Virus record (IMG/VR): IMGVR_UViG_3300010883_016682
Location: 1-31,515 of that record
Strand: one strand, 5' to 3'
From: a virus
Length of the DNA stretch: 31,515 bases
Part shown: positions 23,077-30,882 of the stretch, piece after piece
How positions within the stretch are numbered: the stretch's first letter is position 1
Layout: every line of letters starts with the position of its first letter
Translations under genes and position numbers: made by a program
The notes under the pieces: generated by a model
What the model was told of the DNA's origin: nothing
Seen by the model: only the letters and a program-made list of their open reading frames with translations
Databases searched by the model: none

Positions 23077-23577
23077 ATGAAAGAACCATTCCATATGAGA
23101 TCTACAATCGAACTGCGTCAATTCAAGTTGACCAATCAGGAAGAAGTAGTAACAGAAGTATTGGACTTCGGAGACGAAGACACTGATCACGCTATTGTCG
23201 TGCGCAACACTATGAAATTAGTAAATGTTGAGAATATGCATTCAGGGATGAGGTATTATGCCTTTAGACCATATATGCTTTATCAAGGTGACGGTAGTCA
23301 CGTACAAATTATTAACCCTGGACATGTAGTATCTGAATGTTCGCCGAGTAAATTGCTTGTAGAACAATATCAGAAGGCTATTGAAGAACGTATAAAAGAT
23401 GAAGATGGTCTTGCTTCCTTAGATGAGACTCGAAAAGCTATGACGGATTATCATAGTAAGATGTCAGAATTGATGAAAGATAGGTTAACTGGAGAAGAGC
23501 TTGCTGTAGCAGCTGAGTATGATTCAGACGCCGGAGCTAATGTTATTCGATTCAAGCCACCTGGAACTATGCATTAA
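23077..23577 (+). CDS. Conserved phage-type protein with a possible Sm/Lsm-like N-terminal domain
   Basis: This protein of 166 residues (160 from the ATG at 23095) has no assured function. The first 90 residues show a beta-rich pattern, QFKLTNQEEVVTEVLDF, AIVVRNTMKLVNVE, YYAFRPYMLYQ and VQIINPGHVVSECSPS, that recalls Sm-like folds (turned strand G-E-E, then V-x-N-P/T-M). The C-terminal half is helical and charged. Marine T4 relatives have such a gene near uvsW (from memory). The late box at 23064 argues for late expression and for the 23095 start. RNA binding is a guess from the fold resemblance. Confidence 0.72.
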   Translation: MKEPFHMRSTIELRQFKLTNQEEVVTEVLDFGDEDTDHAIVVRNTMKLVNVENMHSGMRYYAFRPYMLYQGDGSHVQIINPGHVVSECSPSKLLVEQYQKAIEERIKDEDGLASLDETRKAMTDYHSKMSELMKDRLTGEELAVAAEYDSDAGANVIRFKPPGTMH

Positions 23578-23618
23578 CAACTCCCTACGAGTATACCCCA
23601 TCCTCAACTAACTCTTCT

Positions 23619-23647
23619 ATTATACCACAGTTTTTAACAAATGTACA
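23619..23647 (-). promoter_or_regulatory. Early-type promoter facing backwards, without an annotated gene in front
   Basis: On the minus strand: TGTACA, 17 bases, TATAAT with TGG directly upstream, nearly the same as at 6158-6186 including most of the spacer. A transcript would start near 23612 and run antisense into the gene 23077-23577 and uvsW. The remaining 223-base intergenic stretch (23578-23800) also contains the plus-strand promoter at 23735 and otherwise nothing I recognise. Confidence 0.7.
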
Positions 23648-23734
23648 CTACTTTATGCAATAATATGCATGTTTATTTCAACAGTGACAAATATATCACA
23701 GTGGATTTAATTTCCATATCAGAGCATAAAGTCC

Positions 23735-23763
23735 TTTACATTTCGGCTAAAACAGTATATAAT
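23735..23763 (+). promoter_or_regulatory. Sigma-70 type promoter for gp55 and downstream genes
   Basis: TTTACA, 17 bases, TATAAT, close to the bacterial consensus, ends 37 bases before the gp55 ATG. Early or middle expression of the late sigma factor by the unmodified host polymerase would be expected. Its -35 differs from the TGTACA family by one base. Confidence 0.7.
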
Positions 23764-23800
23764 AGTCTTATATAATAAATTATCAACTAAAGTGAGTATT

Positions 23801-24394
23801 ATGGTTAAACCTAGAGAAAGACCCCACTACGTCAATAATGCTGAATTCTCTCAAGCAGTAGTGGATTATGTTACAACAGTTAACGAAGCCAGAGAGAAAG
23901 AAGAAAAATTACCAGTAGTAACAGACTATTTAGCAGGATGTTTTCTAAGAATCTCAGAAGGCTTAAGTCACAAATCTAACTTCATTCGATATACTTATCG
24001 TGAAGAAATGGTTATGGATGCTGTTGAGAATTGTCTCAAAGCAATAGAGAATTATAATTTAGCAGCAGCTACTAGAACAGGTAAACCTAATGCATTTGCT
24101 TATTTTACACAAATTTCTTGGTATGCATTTCTTAGGCGAATCGCTAAAGAAAAGAAACAACAAGACATTAAATTTAAATTCTTATCTCAATCTGGTATAG
24201 AAGCATTCCTTGATACATCAGGCGATAACGCATCAGCAAATCTAGTTCAACAACATTTTGTAGATATCCTTAAAGGTAGGATTGAAAAAGTAAAAGGCTA
24301 CGATACTAAGCTAAAAGATTATGTTAAGAAAGAAAAAGTTAAAGTTAAACGAAAAAAAGTAGTCGACTCTGACTTACAGGACTTTATGAATTGA
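23801..24394 (+). CDS. gp55: gp55-like late sigma factor
   Basis: This 197-residue protein matches T4 gp55 (185 residues), the phage sigma factor for late genes. The central part FIRYTYREEMVMDAVENCLKAIENY, then NAFAYFTQISWYAFLRRIAKEKKQQ near 100-125, corresponds to sigma region 2, which contacts core polymerase and reads the TATAAATA box. The C-terminus is a lysine-rich tail ending DSDLQDFMN, comparable to the clamp-binding end of T4 gp55. An upstream GTG at 23792 is in frame; ATG 23801 gives the natural start. Several TATAAATA boxes in this window are its likely targets. It overlaps gp47 by 4 bases. Confidence 0.93.
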   Translation: MVKPRERPHYVNNAEFSQAVVDYVTTVNEAREKEEKLPVVTDYLAGCFLRISEGLSHKSNFIRYTYREEMVMDAVENCLKAIENYNLAAATRTGKPNAFAYFTQISWYAFLRRIAKEKKQQDIKFKFLSQSGIEAFLDTSGDNASANLVQQHFVDILKGRIEKVKGYDTKLKDYVKKEKVKVKRKKVVDSDLQDFMN

Positions 24395-25452
24395 AAATTG
24401 CGATACTAAACGATACTCATTGTGGAATCAGAAATTCATCTGATGTCTTTATTAAGTATCAAGAGAACTTTTATAATGACGTGTTCTGGCCAGCATGTGA
24501 AGAAGCTGGTGTAAAACATATTCTTCACTTAGGCGATTACTATGATAATCGAAAATTTATTAACTTTAAAGCGTTAAACTCTAACCGAAGAGTGTTTCTA
24601 GATAAGCTAAGAGACAGTGGTATTACTATGGATATTATCCCAGGTAATCATGATACGTTTTACAAGAATACAAATGACTTGAATTCATTAAAAGAATTGC
24701 TTGGTCATTATATGAATGAAGTACATATTGTAATGGAACCAACTGTTTTAGAATATGGTTCATTAAAAATGGGTTTAATCCCTTGGATATGTCAAGATAA
24801 TTATGAAGAAACTCTTAACTTTATTAATACGTGTAAAGCTGATTGGATTGGTGCTCACCTAGAATTAGGTGGATTTGAAGTTATGAGAGGTGTTACTCAT
24901 TCAGGAGGAATGGATAGAAGCCTATTCAATCGATTTGAAATGGTACTCACAGGTCACTTTCATGTAGGATCTCATCAAGACAATATTAAATATCTTGGAT
25001 CACAAATGGAATTCTTTTGGTCAGATGCACATGATCCTAAGTATTTTCATATCCTTGATACTGAAACACGTGTAATTACGCCTGTTAAAAATGACTTAAG
25101 ATTATTTGAAAGGATTATATATGATGATACCAATAGAGATTATTCTAATTATGATGTCAGTGATTGCAATGATAAGTTTGTCAAAGTTGTTGTAAAAAAC
25201 AAAGCAGACTTATTTACGTTTGATCGATTTATTGATCGTATACAAAATGAGAATATACATGAATTAAAGATCCAAGAAAACTTTAGCGAGTTTATGGGAG
25301 AGAATGTTATTGATGGTGATGTATCAATTGAAGATACTAGCGCATTAGTCGATGAATATATTGAGAACACTGATACGGATTTAGATAAAACACTTATCAA
25401 ATCTAATATGCGTGATCTTATGAAAGAAGCACAAGCCTTAGAGTTATCATGA
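24391..25452 (+). CDS. gp47: gp47-like recombination nuclease (Mre11 type)
   Basis: This 353-residue calcineurin-type phosphoesterase matches T4 gp47 (339 residues). Metal motifs are visible in order: NDTHCG near 7-12, LGDYYDNR near 46-53, PGNHDT near 84-89, and GHFHVG near 188-193. With gp46 it forms the Mre11/Rad50-like complex that resects DNA ends for recombination and host DNA degradation. The start codon is TTG, overlapping the gp55 TGA; MKIAILND is the expected N-terminus, so this rare start is well supported. It overlaps gp46 by 4 bases. Confidence 0.94.
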   Translation: MKIAILNDTHCGIRNSSDVFIKYQENFYNDVFWPACEEAGVKHILHLGDYYDNRKFINFKALNSNRRVFLDKLRDSGITMDIIPGNHDTFYKNTNDLNSLKELLGHYMNEVHIVMEPTVLEYGSLKMGLIPWICQDNYEETLNFINTCKADWIGAHLELGGFEVMRGVTHSGGMDRSLFNRFEMVLTGHFHVGSHQDNIKYLGSQMEFFWSDAHDPKYFHILDTETRVITPVKNDLRLFERIIYDDTNRDYSNYDVSDCNDKFVKVVVKNKADLFTFDRFIDRIQNENIHELKIQENFSEFMGENVIDGDVSIEDTSALVDEYIENTDTDLDKTLIKSNMRDLMKEAQALELS

Positions 25453-27158
25453 TCAGATTTGAGAAAATTAAATACAAAAACTTCTTATCAACCGGAAATA
25501 CCTTTACAGAAATAGACTTAAATAAATCAAAGTCTACTCTTGTTATTGGTCATAATGGTTCTGGTAAATCAACAATGCTAGATGCAATATCGTTTGCGTT
25601 GTTTGGCAAACCACACAGAAATATTACTAAGACTCAATTGGTTAATTCTATCAATAAGAAAGATACTATTGTAGAATGTGAGCTTATGATTAATACTGCA
25701 AAGTTTAAAATCGTTCGTGGCATATCTCCAAACAAATTTGAAATTTGGAGAAATGGGACAATGATTAATCAATCGTCTCATGCAAAAGAATATCAGAAAA
25801 TTCTTGAGAATAATTATCTAAAACTAAATCATAAAAGTTTCCATCAGGTTGTCGTATTAGGTAGTTCTTCTTTCATTCCTTTTATGCAATTGCCTGGTGG
25901 TCATAGACGTGATGTTATTGAAGATCTATTAGACATTAAAGTGTTTACTCAAATGAACAAGCTTGCAAAGGAAAAAGCAAGTGCTTTAAAAGAACGCTTA
26001 AACGAAAATCATTATAACACAGAAGTTATAAAAAACAAAGTTGATACTCAAAAGAAATATATTAGAGATGTTAAAGTCTTAACTGAGCAAACAACTAAAA
26101 GCAAACAAGAAAAGATTGTTGAATACGAAACTGATATTAAAGAATTAAACGTAACGAATGGTGAACTATCAAGTGATGTTAGTTTAAATGAATCTGGACT
26201 TGAAGAGGAGTTAAAAAGTTTTCATGATAAAAAACAAAGCCTCAATACATACTTCCAGCAATTCAGAACGCAAATGGGTACTATCACAAAAGACGCTAAA
26301 TTCTATGAAGAGAATTCTGAATGTCCAACATGCTCCCAAGAAATTATTGAAGAAGTTCGAGAAGAAAAACTCAAAAGTGCTAAGGATAAGGCAAAAGAAC
26401 TTAAATCAGCTATGGAGCGTGCTTCGCTTGAATCCACCGACGTTGAAACTAATATTGGAAGGCTCAATAGTTCTTTTGCGAACCTCAGAGAAAAGCAGAA
26501 GAACATTCATTCTAACAATCAAGAAATCAATAGGCTGCAACGACAAATTACAAGTATTGAAACTGAGTTAACTACAAATGTAACAGCTGATTTACGTGAA
26601 GCACAAAAAGATCTTGAAGGATTAAGTGTACAACGTGATGCATTGCTTGAGTCTAAATTTGAAATGAATGAGACACAGCAATATAATTCTATTATTCTTG
26701 AGTTGTTAAGAGACACAGGCATTAAAACAAAAATTATTAAACAATATTTACCTGTTATAAATAAACTCATTAATCAGTATCTTCAAATACTCGATTTCTT
26801 TGTCCACTTTGATTTAGATGAAAGCTTTCAAGAAACTATTAGATCTCGCCATAGAGATTGGTTTACATATGATAGCTTTAGTGAAGGTGAGAAGCAACGA
26901 ATAGATTTAGCATTATTGTTTACATGGAGACAAGTTGCTAAAATGAAAAATTCTGTTTCTACTAATCTTTTGATTCTTGATGAAACTTTTGATTCGAGCT
27001 TAGATCATGAAGGTGTAGATAATCTTATGAAGATACTATATAGTTTAGATGAAGACTCTAATGTATTCGTTATCTCTCATAAAGGCGAGATCCTTGACGG
27101 CAAATTTGATGAAAAGATCGAATTCGTCAAGGAAAAGAATTTCAGTAAAATGAAATAA
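25449..27158 (+). CDS. gp46: gp46-like recombination ATPase (Rad50 type)
   Basis: This 569-residue SMC-like ATPase matches T4 gp46 (560 residues). It shows Walker A GHNGSGKST near 34-42, a long coiled coil interrupted by a zinc hook CPTC near residue 292, the ABC signature FSEGEKQR near 477 and Walker B LLILDETFDSS near 506-516. It partners gp47. Overlaps of 4 bases within gp55-gp47-gp46 point to one co-translated operon under the promoter at 23735. The stop is followed directly by the early promoter of gp45. Confidence 0.95.
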   Translation: MIRFEKIKYKNFLSTGNTFTEIDLNKSKSTLVIGHNGSGKSTMLDAISFALFGKPHRNITKTQLVNSINKKDTIVECELMINTAKFKIVRGISPNKFEIWRNGTMINQSSHAKEYQKILENNYLKLNHKSFHQVVVLGSSSFIPFMQLPGGHRRDVIEDLLDIKVFTQMNKLAKEKASALKERLNENHYNTEVIKNKVDTQKKYIRDVKVLTEQTTKSKQEKIVEYETDIKELNVTNGELSSDVSLNESGLEEELKSFHDKKQSLNTYFQQFRTQMGTITKDAKFYEENSECPTCSQEIIEEVREEKLKSAKDKAKELKSAMERASLESTDVETNIGRLNSSFANLREKQKNIHSNNQEINRLQRQITSIETELTTNVTADLREAQKDLEGLSVQRDALLESKFEMNETQQYNSIILELLRDTGIKTKIIKQYLPVINKLINQYLQILDFFVHFDLDESFQETIRSRHRDWFTYDSFSEGEKQRIDLALLFTWRQVAKMKNSVSTNLLILDETFDSSLDHEGVDNLMKILYSLDEDSNVFVISHKGEILDGKFDEKIEFVKEKNFSKMK

Positions 27159-27162
27159 ATGG

Positions 27163-27191
27163 TGTACATTCACCACAAACTATGGTATAAT
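27163..27191 (+). promoter_or_regulatory. Early-type promoter for gp45
   Basis: TGTACA, 17 bases, TATAAT with TGG directly upstream, 31 bases before the gp45 ATG. It is the correctly oriented and clearest member of the three-copy promoter family and would drive clamp, clamp loader and RegA genes. Confidence 0.82.
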
Positions 27192-27222
27192 ATACTATAT
27201 TAAATAATTAAGGAACTTTGTT

Positions 27223-27897
27223 ATGGAACTAAATGATACAACCCTTGAGGTGCTAAAGAATTTCGCCTCTATTAATCCTAATCTCGTTGTCAAAGTCGGT
27301 GATGAAATTAGCACAATCACAGAGGCCAAGAATGTTTTAGCTTCTGCTAAGATCGATATCCCTTTCCCAAAAGAATTTGGTGTATACAATCTTTCAGAAT
27401 TCTTGAATGTATTGAATTTGGTCGATAAACCAACTCTAAAATTTGACGATAACTTTGTAACTATCAGTGACTCATCTGGTAGATCAAAAGTCAAATACTT
27501 CTTCTCGGACATTGAGATGCTTACTGCACCAAGCAAAACTATCACAATGCCAGAAGCTGATGTAACCTTAACACTTGATGCATCGACGTTAGCTAAATTG
27601 AGGCGTGCAGCTTCAGCTTTAGATAACTCGAAAATTTCAATCTCGCCTAAAGATGGGACATTGGAAGTTTCCGTTGTTGATCCTGCTAATGCTACATCAA
27701 ACACGTTCACTACAATAATTGATGGTGAATATAAAACCACAGACTTTACGTTTGTGTTCGATATCAATAACCTTAAAATTATTGATGGAGATTACGAAGT
27801 TAGTATCTCTAGCAAACTAATCTCAAAATTTGTTAACAAAAGCAAGGGTGTCCAATACTGGATTGCACTTGAAAAATCTTCAACGTTCGGAGCATAA
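27223..27897 (+). CDS. gp45: gp45-like sliding clamp
   Basis: This 224-residue protein matches T4 gp45 (228 residues), the trimeric DNA polymerase clamp. The start ELNDTTLEVLKNFASINPNLVVKVG and EFGVYNLSEFLNVLNLVD near 53-70 are typical, and the FVFDINNLKIIDGDYEVSIS part near 183-202 completes the second domain. In T4 gp45 also activates late transcription with gp55 and gp33, so this gene links replication with late promoters found here. An AAGGAA site precedes the ATG. Confidence 0.94.
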   Translation: MELNDTTLEVLKNFASINPNLVVKVGDEISTITEAKNVLASAKIDIPFPKEFGVYNLSEFLNVLNLVDKPTLKFDDNFVTISDSSGRSKVKYFFSDIEMLTAPSKTITMPEADVTLTLDASTLAKLRRAASALDNSKISISPKDGTLEVSVVDPANATSNTFTTIIDGEYKTTDFTFVFDINNLKIIDGDYEVSISSKLISKFVNKSKGVQYWIALEKSSTFGA

Positions 27898-27900
27898 ATC

Positions 27901-28143
27901 ATGGCAGAAGAAAAAAAGACTGAAGCAGCTATTGCTGCTACACCAGATGCGGATGAGCCGCATTCACAGATCTACGATATTTCAAATCGTAGTGCAAGAT
28001 CAACTATCGCAGTCATTGATGCTGTCACTCAAAGAGGTGGTTTCAAAGGTGAAGAGTTGTCTACAATTGGACAACTACGTGATCAATCTATTCAGGTTAT
28101 CCAATTGTGCGAAAACTATCAGCAAGAACAGGCATCTAAGTAA
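27901..28143 (+). CDS. Small protein of unknown function between gp45 and gp44
   Basis: This 80-residue protein is not recognised. It has an acidic and alanine-rich start and a helical second half (STIAVIDAVTQRGG near 34-47 and LRDQSIQVIQLCENYQQEQ near 59-77). It starts 3 bases after the gp45 stop and is followed by the gp44 leader, so it belongs to the replication operon. T4 has no equivalent between these two genes. A helper of clamp loading or of late transcription is possible but unsupported. Confidence 0.75.
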   Translation: MAEEKKTEAAIAATPDADEPHSQIYDISNRSARSTIAVIDAVTQRGGFKGEELSTIGQLRDQSIQVIQLCENYQQEQASK

Positions 28144-28186
28144 TCCTACTTCGTTGTGAATTAAATTATATTATGAGGATTAAAAT

Positions 28187-29125
28187 ATGTCAGACCAGTT
28201 TCTCTGGGTGGAAAAGTATCGTCCACGCACTATCGCAGATACAATCTTACCTGATGCAATCAAAGCTACATTTCACCAGATTTTATCTGGTGGTGAGCTT
28301 CCTAACATGCTTTTTACAGGCACAGCAGGTTTAGGTAAAACAACTGTAGCCAAGGCTTTGTGTAATGAACTCAGCCTTGACTATATTATTATCAATGGAT
28401 CTGAAGAAGGTAACATTGATACACTACGAACTAAAATTAAACAGTTTGCTAGTACTGTCTCGCTTCAAGGTGGCTACAAAGTAGTTATCCTTGACGAGGC
28501 AGATTATCTTAATCCACAATCGTTTCAACCAGCTCTTCGTGGTTTCATTGAAGAGTTTAGTAACAATTGTCGATTCATCTTAACTTGTAACTTCAAAAAT
28601 CGAATCATTGAACCATTACATTCTCGTTGTGGTGTCTACGAATTTAACACATCTAAAAAAGATATGGCATCATTATGTATGTCATTCATGGATCGAGTTA
28701 AATACATTCTTCAAACTGAACAGGTTGCTTTTGATGAAAAGGTAATCGCAGAACTCATTATGAAATTTGCACCTGATTGGCGTAGAGTACTTAATGAATT
28801 ACAACGATATAGCATGTCTGGTACTATTGATGCAGGTATTCTAAGTAAATCATCTACTCAAAACTTTGAGGTTGTATGTCAATACTTAAAAGAAAAAGAT
28901 TTCAAAAAGATGCGTCAATGGGTCGTAAACAATATAGATACAGATGCTAGCGCTATCTTCCGTGGCATATACGATATCATGGGTGATAAGGTTGAAGCTC
29001 AATCAATACCACAATTAGTTCTTATCCTTGCAGATTATCAATACAAAAACGCGTTTGTTGCTGATCACGAACTAAATGTTGTAGCATGTTTAACGGAGGT
29101 TATGGCGAATGTCCAATTCAAATAG
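28187..29125 (+). CDS. gp44: gp44-like clamp loader ATPase subunit
   Basis: This 312-residue AAA+ protein matches T4 gp44 (319 residues). It begins LWVEKYRPRTIAD, a clamp-loader hallmark, then Walker A GTAGLGKTT near 45-53, Walker B VVILDEADYL near 98-107, sensor 1 in LTCNF near 136 and the arginine finger motif SRC near 147-149. gp44 (four copies) with gp62 opens and loads gp45. A GAGGAT site lies before the ATG; in T4 this leader is a RegA operator, and RegA is encoded downstream. It overlaps the next small gene by 17 bases. Confidence 0.95.
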   Translation: MSDQFLWVEKYRPRTIADTILPDAIKATFHQILSGGELPNMLFTGTAGLGKTTVAKALCNELSLDYIIINGSEEGNIDTLRTKIKQFASTVSLQGGYKVVILDEADYLNPQSFQPALRGFIEEFSNNCRFILTCNFKNRIIEPLHSRCGVYEFNTSKKDMASLCMSFMDRVKYILQTEQVAFDEKVIAELIMKFAPDWRRVLNELQRYSMSGTIDAGILSKSSTQNFEVVCQYLKEKDFKKMRQWVVNNIDTDASAIFRGIYDIMGDKVEAQSIPQLVLILADYQYKNAFVADHELNVVACLTEVMANVQFK

Positions 29126-29297
29126 TACTAAAGAATGGCAGAAACTTTATGGTGATATTGTATCAGAAAAGGTTGCTACCAAAGTTACGTTACCCAAGCC
29201 TCCAGAGTTTAGCAGAAAATCTGTCTTAGATGACGGGTGGGATAATCATTTTGCTGGAACGGAGAACTTCACTACATATAACAATCAAAAATCTTAG
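29109..29297 (+). CDS. Small protein of unknown function between gp44 and gp62
   Basis: This 62-residue protein is not recognised. It is hydrophilic, with KEWQKLYGDIVSEKVATKVTLPKPPEFSRKS in the middle and an aromatic DGWDNHF end. A GGAGG site lies at about 9 bases upstream, within the gp44 end, and it fills exactly the space to gp62, supporting that it is real. The short proline-containing motif could bind a partner, but no function can be inferred. Confidence 0.65.
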   Translation: MSNSNSTKEWQKLYGDIVSEKVATKVTLPKPPEFSRKSVLDDGWDNHFAGTENFTTYNNQKS

Positions 29298-29312
29298 ATA
29301 GGTTAATATATT

Positions 29313-29690
29313 ATGAATCCTTTTGAATACCTAACAGCTATCAATGATAGCAAAAAAGATATCATGATTGATGACATAGCTGAAAAAGGCTATAATTCAT
29401 TCATGATTAATCGTGGACTAAGTTACTTTAATGACACCGTACTAATGGCCAATGAGATGAATATCCACCATCAAATTGATAGTCGTTTACAATTCGATTT
29501 TCTTATAAATATAGTTAGGAAAAGACGACGTTTTTCAAAATGGGCAAAGCCTCAAGTTGAGAGTGATATCGAAGTTGTAAAACAGTATTATGGATATAGT
29601 AATGAAAAAGCCAGAAACGCACTTACACTTCTATCACCCGATCAAATTAATGGGTTAAAAAAGAAGGTGTATAAAGGTGGAACAAAATAA
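29313..29690 (+). CDS. gp62: gp62-like clamp loader small subunit
   Basis: This 125-residue protein matches the N-terminal and middle part of T4 gp62 (187 residues): YNSFMINRGLSYFNDTVLMANEMN near 27-50, then LQFDFLINIVRKRRRFSKWAKP near 58-79, is the family signature. The shorter length is the rule in marine T4 relatives. One copy joins four gp44 in the loader. Its end overlaps the GTG start of regA by 14 bases. Confidence 0.92.
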   Translation: MNPFEYLTAINDSKKDIMIDDIAEKGYNSFMINRGLSYFNDTVLMANEMNIHHQIDSRLQFDFLINIVRKRRRFSKWAKPQVESDIEVVKQYYGYSNEKARNALTLLSPDQINGLKKKVYKGGTK

Positions 29691-30087
29691 ATTAGTAGAG
29701 TGGACTCCAAGCGATATGTTGGAAGTTACACTTAGTGAACCAGATGATTTCCTAAAAGTGCGAGAAACATTGACACGAATCGGTGTCGCATCTCGAAAAG
29801 ATAAAAAACTATTTCAATCATGTCATATCTTGCATAAGCAAGGTAGATATTTTATAGTGCATTTTAAAGAATTGTTCTTGTTAGACGGGAAGAAAGCAAA
29901 TCTAGAAGAATCAGATATTGCTCGTAGAAATACAATTGCCACTCTAATGGGAGATTGGGGGCTTATAGAAATTCAGGGAAGTGCTTCTGAATTACAAGCT
30001 CCATTACGACAGATAAAGATTATACCATTTAAAGAAAAGTCACAATGGGAACTTTGTCCAAAATATAACATAGGAAACAATAAGTAG
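29677..30087 (+). CDS. regA: RegA translational repressor
   Basis: This 136-residue protein is clearly RegA (T4 122 residues): EVTLSEPDDFLKVRETLTRIGVAS near 16-39, KLFQSCHILHKQGRYFIVHFKELFLLDG near 44-71 and DWGLIEI near 93-99 are almost continuous matches, and KYNIGN ends it. RegA binds the ribosome sites of many early phage messages, including gp44 and gp45, and shuts their translation. The start is GTG inside the gp62 end; the N-terminus is about 10 residues longer than in T4, so an internal start such as the ATG at 29716 is an alternative. Confidence 0.95.
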   Translation: MEQNKLVEWTPSDMLEVTLSEPDDFLKVRETLTRIGVASRKDKKLFQSCHILHKQGRYFIVHFKELFLLDGKKANLEESDIARRNTIATLMGDWGLIEIQGSASELQAPLRQIKIIPFKEKSQWELCPKYNIGNNK

Positions 30088-30097
30088 GGAGACAAGA

Positions 30098-30313
30098 ATG
30101 TCTGCAGAAAATATGGAACTAATTGATGCTGCAATCAAGCACGCAGAAGGTGCAAGAGCAGTAGCAATCGCAAACATTAATGTCTATAGGAGAAATCCTG
30201 CAGGTATTGGAGAACATTCAGATATTGTAGAAGCTATTCAATGCGAGCTTGATAAGATCGCAGCAGCTGACGATAGAATTGAAGCAGCTACTAAATACTT
30301 CGCAATAACGTGA
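30098..30313 (+). CDS. Small helical protein of unknown function
   Basis: This 71-residue protein is not recognised. It is predicted as two or three helices rich in Ala, Ile and Glu (AAIKHAEGARAVAIANINVYRR, IVEAIQCELDKIAAADDRIEAA), suggesting a helical bundle or oligomer. A GGGAGA site precedes the ATG. The stop overlaps the GTG start of the sulfotransferase by 3 bases, so it is co-translated with it, yet no link in function can be shown. Confidence 0.72.
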   Translation: MSAENMELIDAAIKHAEGARAVAIANINVYRRNPAGIGEHSDIVEAIQCELDKIAAADDRIEAATKYFAIT

Positions 30314-30882
30314 TCCATACTGACAAATGGGCCTTTATGCACATACCCAAAACAGGCGGTATGAATTTCATAAAGCGCTCTAATGTCAGAGATGAAGTTA
30401 CAAATCGTCACATTGATCTTCCTAAGTTTTGGGTTCATAAACCATTACAGTATTGGATAGATCAAGGATTCTTAGACAAACAATATTTATTTACATTTGT
30501 TAGAAATCCATATGATCGTTTAGTTAGTCTATACAATCATATTAAAGTACGAGGAAATGCTCCAGATCTTCCAGATTTTAAGACATTTGTTATGACAGAT
30601 TGGCTTAAGGTTAGAGGTCAAATAGATGATTTCAATATTGCAGCTCCTATGGTAGATTTTTTAAAAACTAACTCATGGTGCGAATATGGAATTTACAAAT
30701 TTGAAGATGGATTCGAACCTGTAGAACAAATTGTAGGTTATAAGTTTTCAGATACATTTATAAATAAGAACGAACATCCTTATTATTGGAATTACTATGA
30801 TGATGAGTCTAGGAAAATAACTTATTTAAAATACGAGAAAGATTTTGAAAGATTTGGTTACTCATATATGGAAGCTTATTAA
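30310..30882 (+). CDS. Sulfotransferase-family protein
   Basis: This 190-residue protein carries the PAPS-binding elements of carbohydrate-type sulfotransferases: FMHIPKTGG at 9-17 (5'-phosphosulfate loop) and TFVRNPYDRLVSLYNH near 62-77 (3'-phosphate loop). The rest includes WHKP-like and FEDGF segments. It would transfer sulfate from PAPS to a hydroxyl, most often on a sugar. At 190 residues it is short for the group but has both loops. The start is GTG overlapping the stop before it. Together with the carbamoyltransferase and heptose genes it suggests surface-glycan decoration (inference). Confidence 0.8.
   Translation: MIHTDKWAFMHIPKTGGMNFIKRSNVRDEVTNRHIDLPKFWVHKPLQYWIDQGFLDKQYLFTFVRNPYDRLVSLYNHIKVRGNAPDLPDFKTFVMTDWLKVRGQIDDFNIAAPMVDFLKTNSWCEYGIYKFEDGFEPVEQIVGYKFSDTFINKNEHPYYWNYYDDESRKITYLKYEKDFERFGYSYMEAY

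Noticed and set aside
23578-23800. Possible tRNA, small structured RNA or attachment site in the longest gene-free stretch
   Set aside because: No cloverleaf, long stem or repeat pair is seen; only the two promoters are supported.
27195-27767. 190-codon open frame on the minus strand opposite gp45
   Set aside because: It mirrors the full-length, clearly conserved gp45 frame, and its translation is low-complexity Ser/Val-rich with no recognisable motif.
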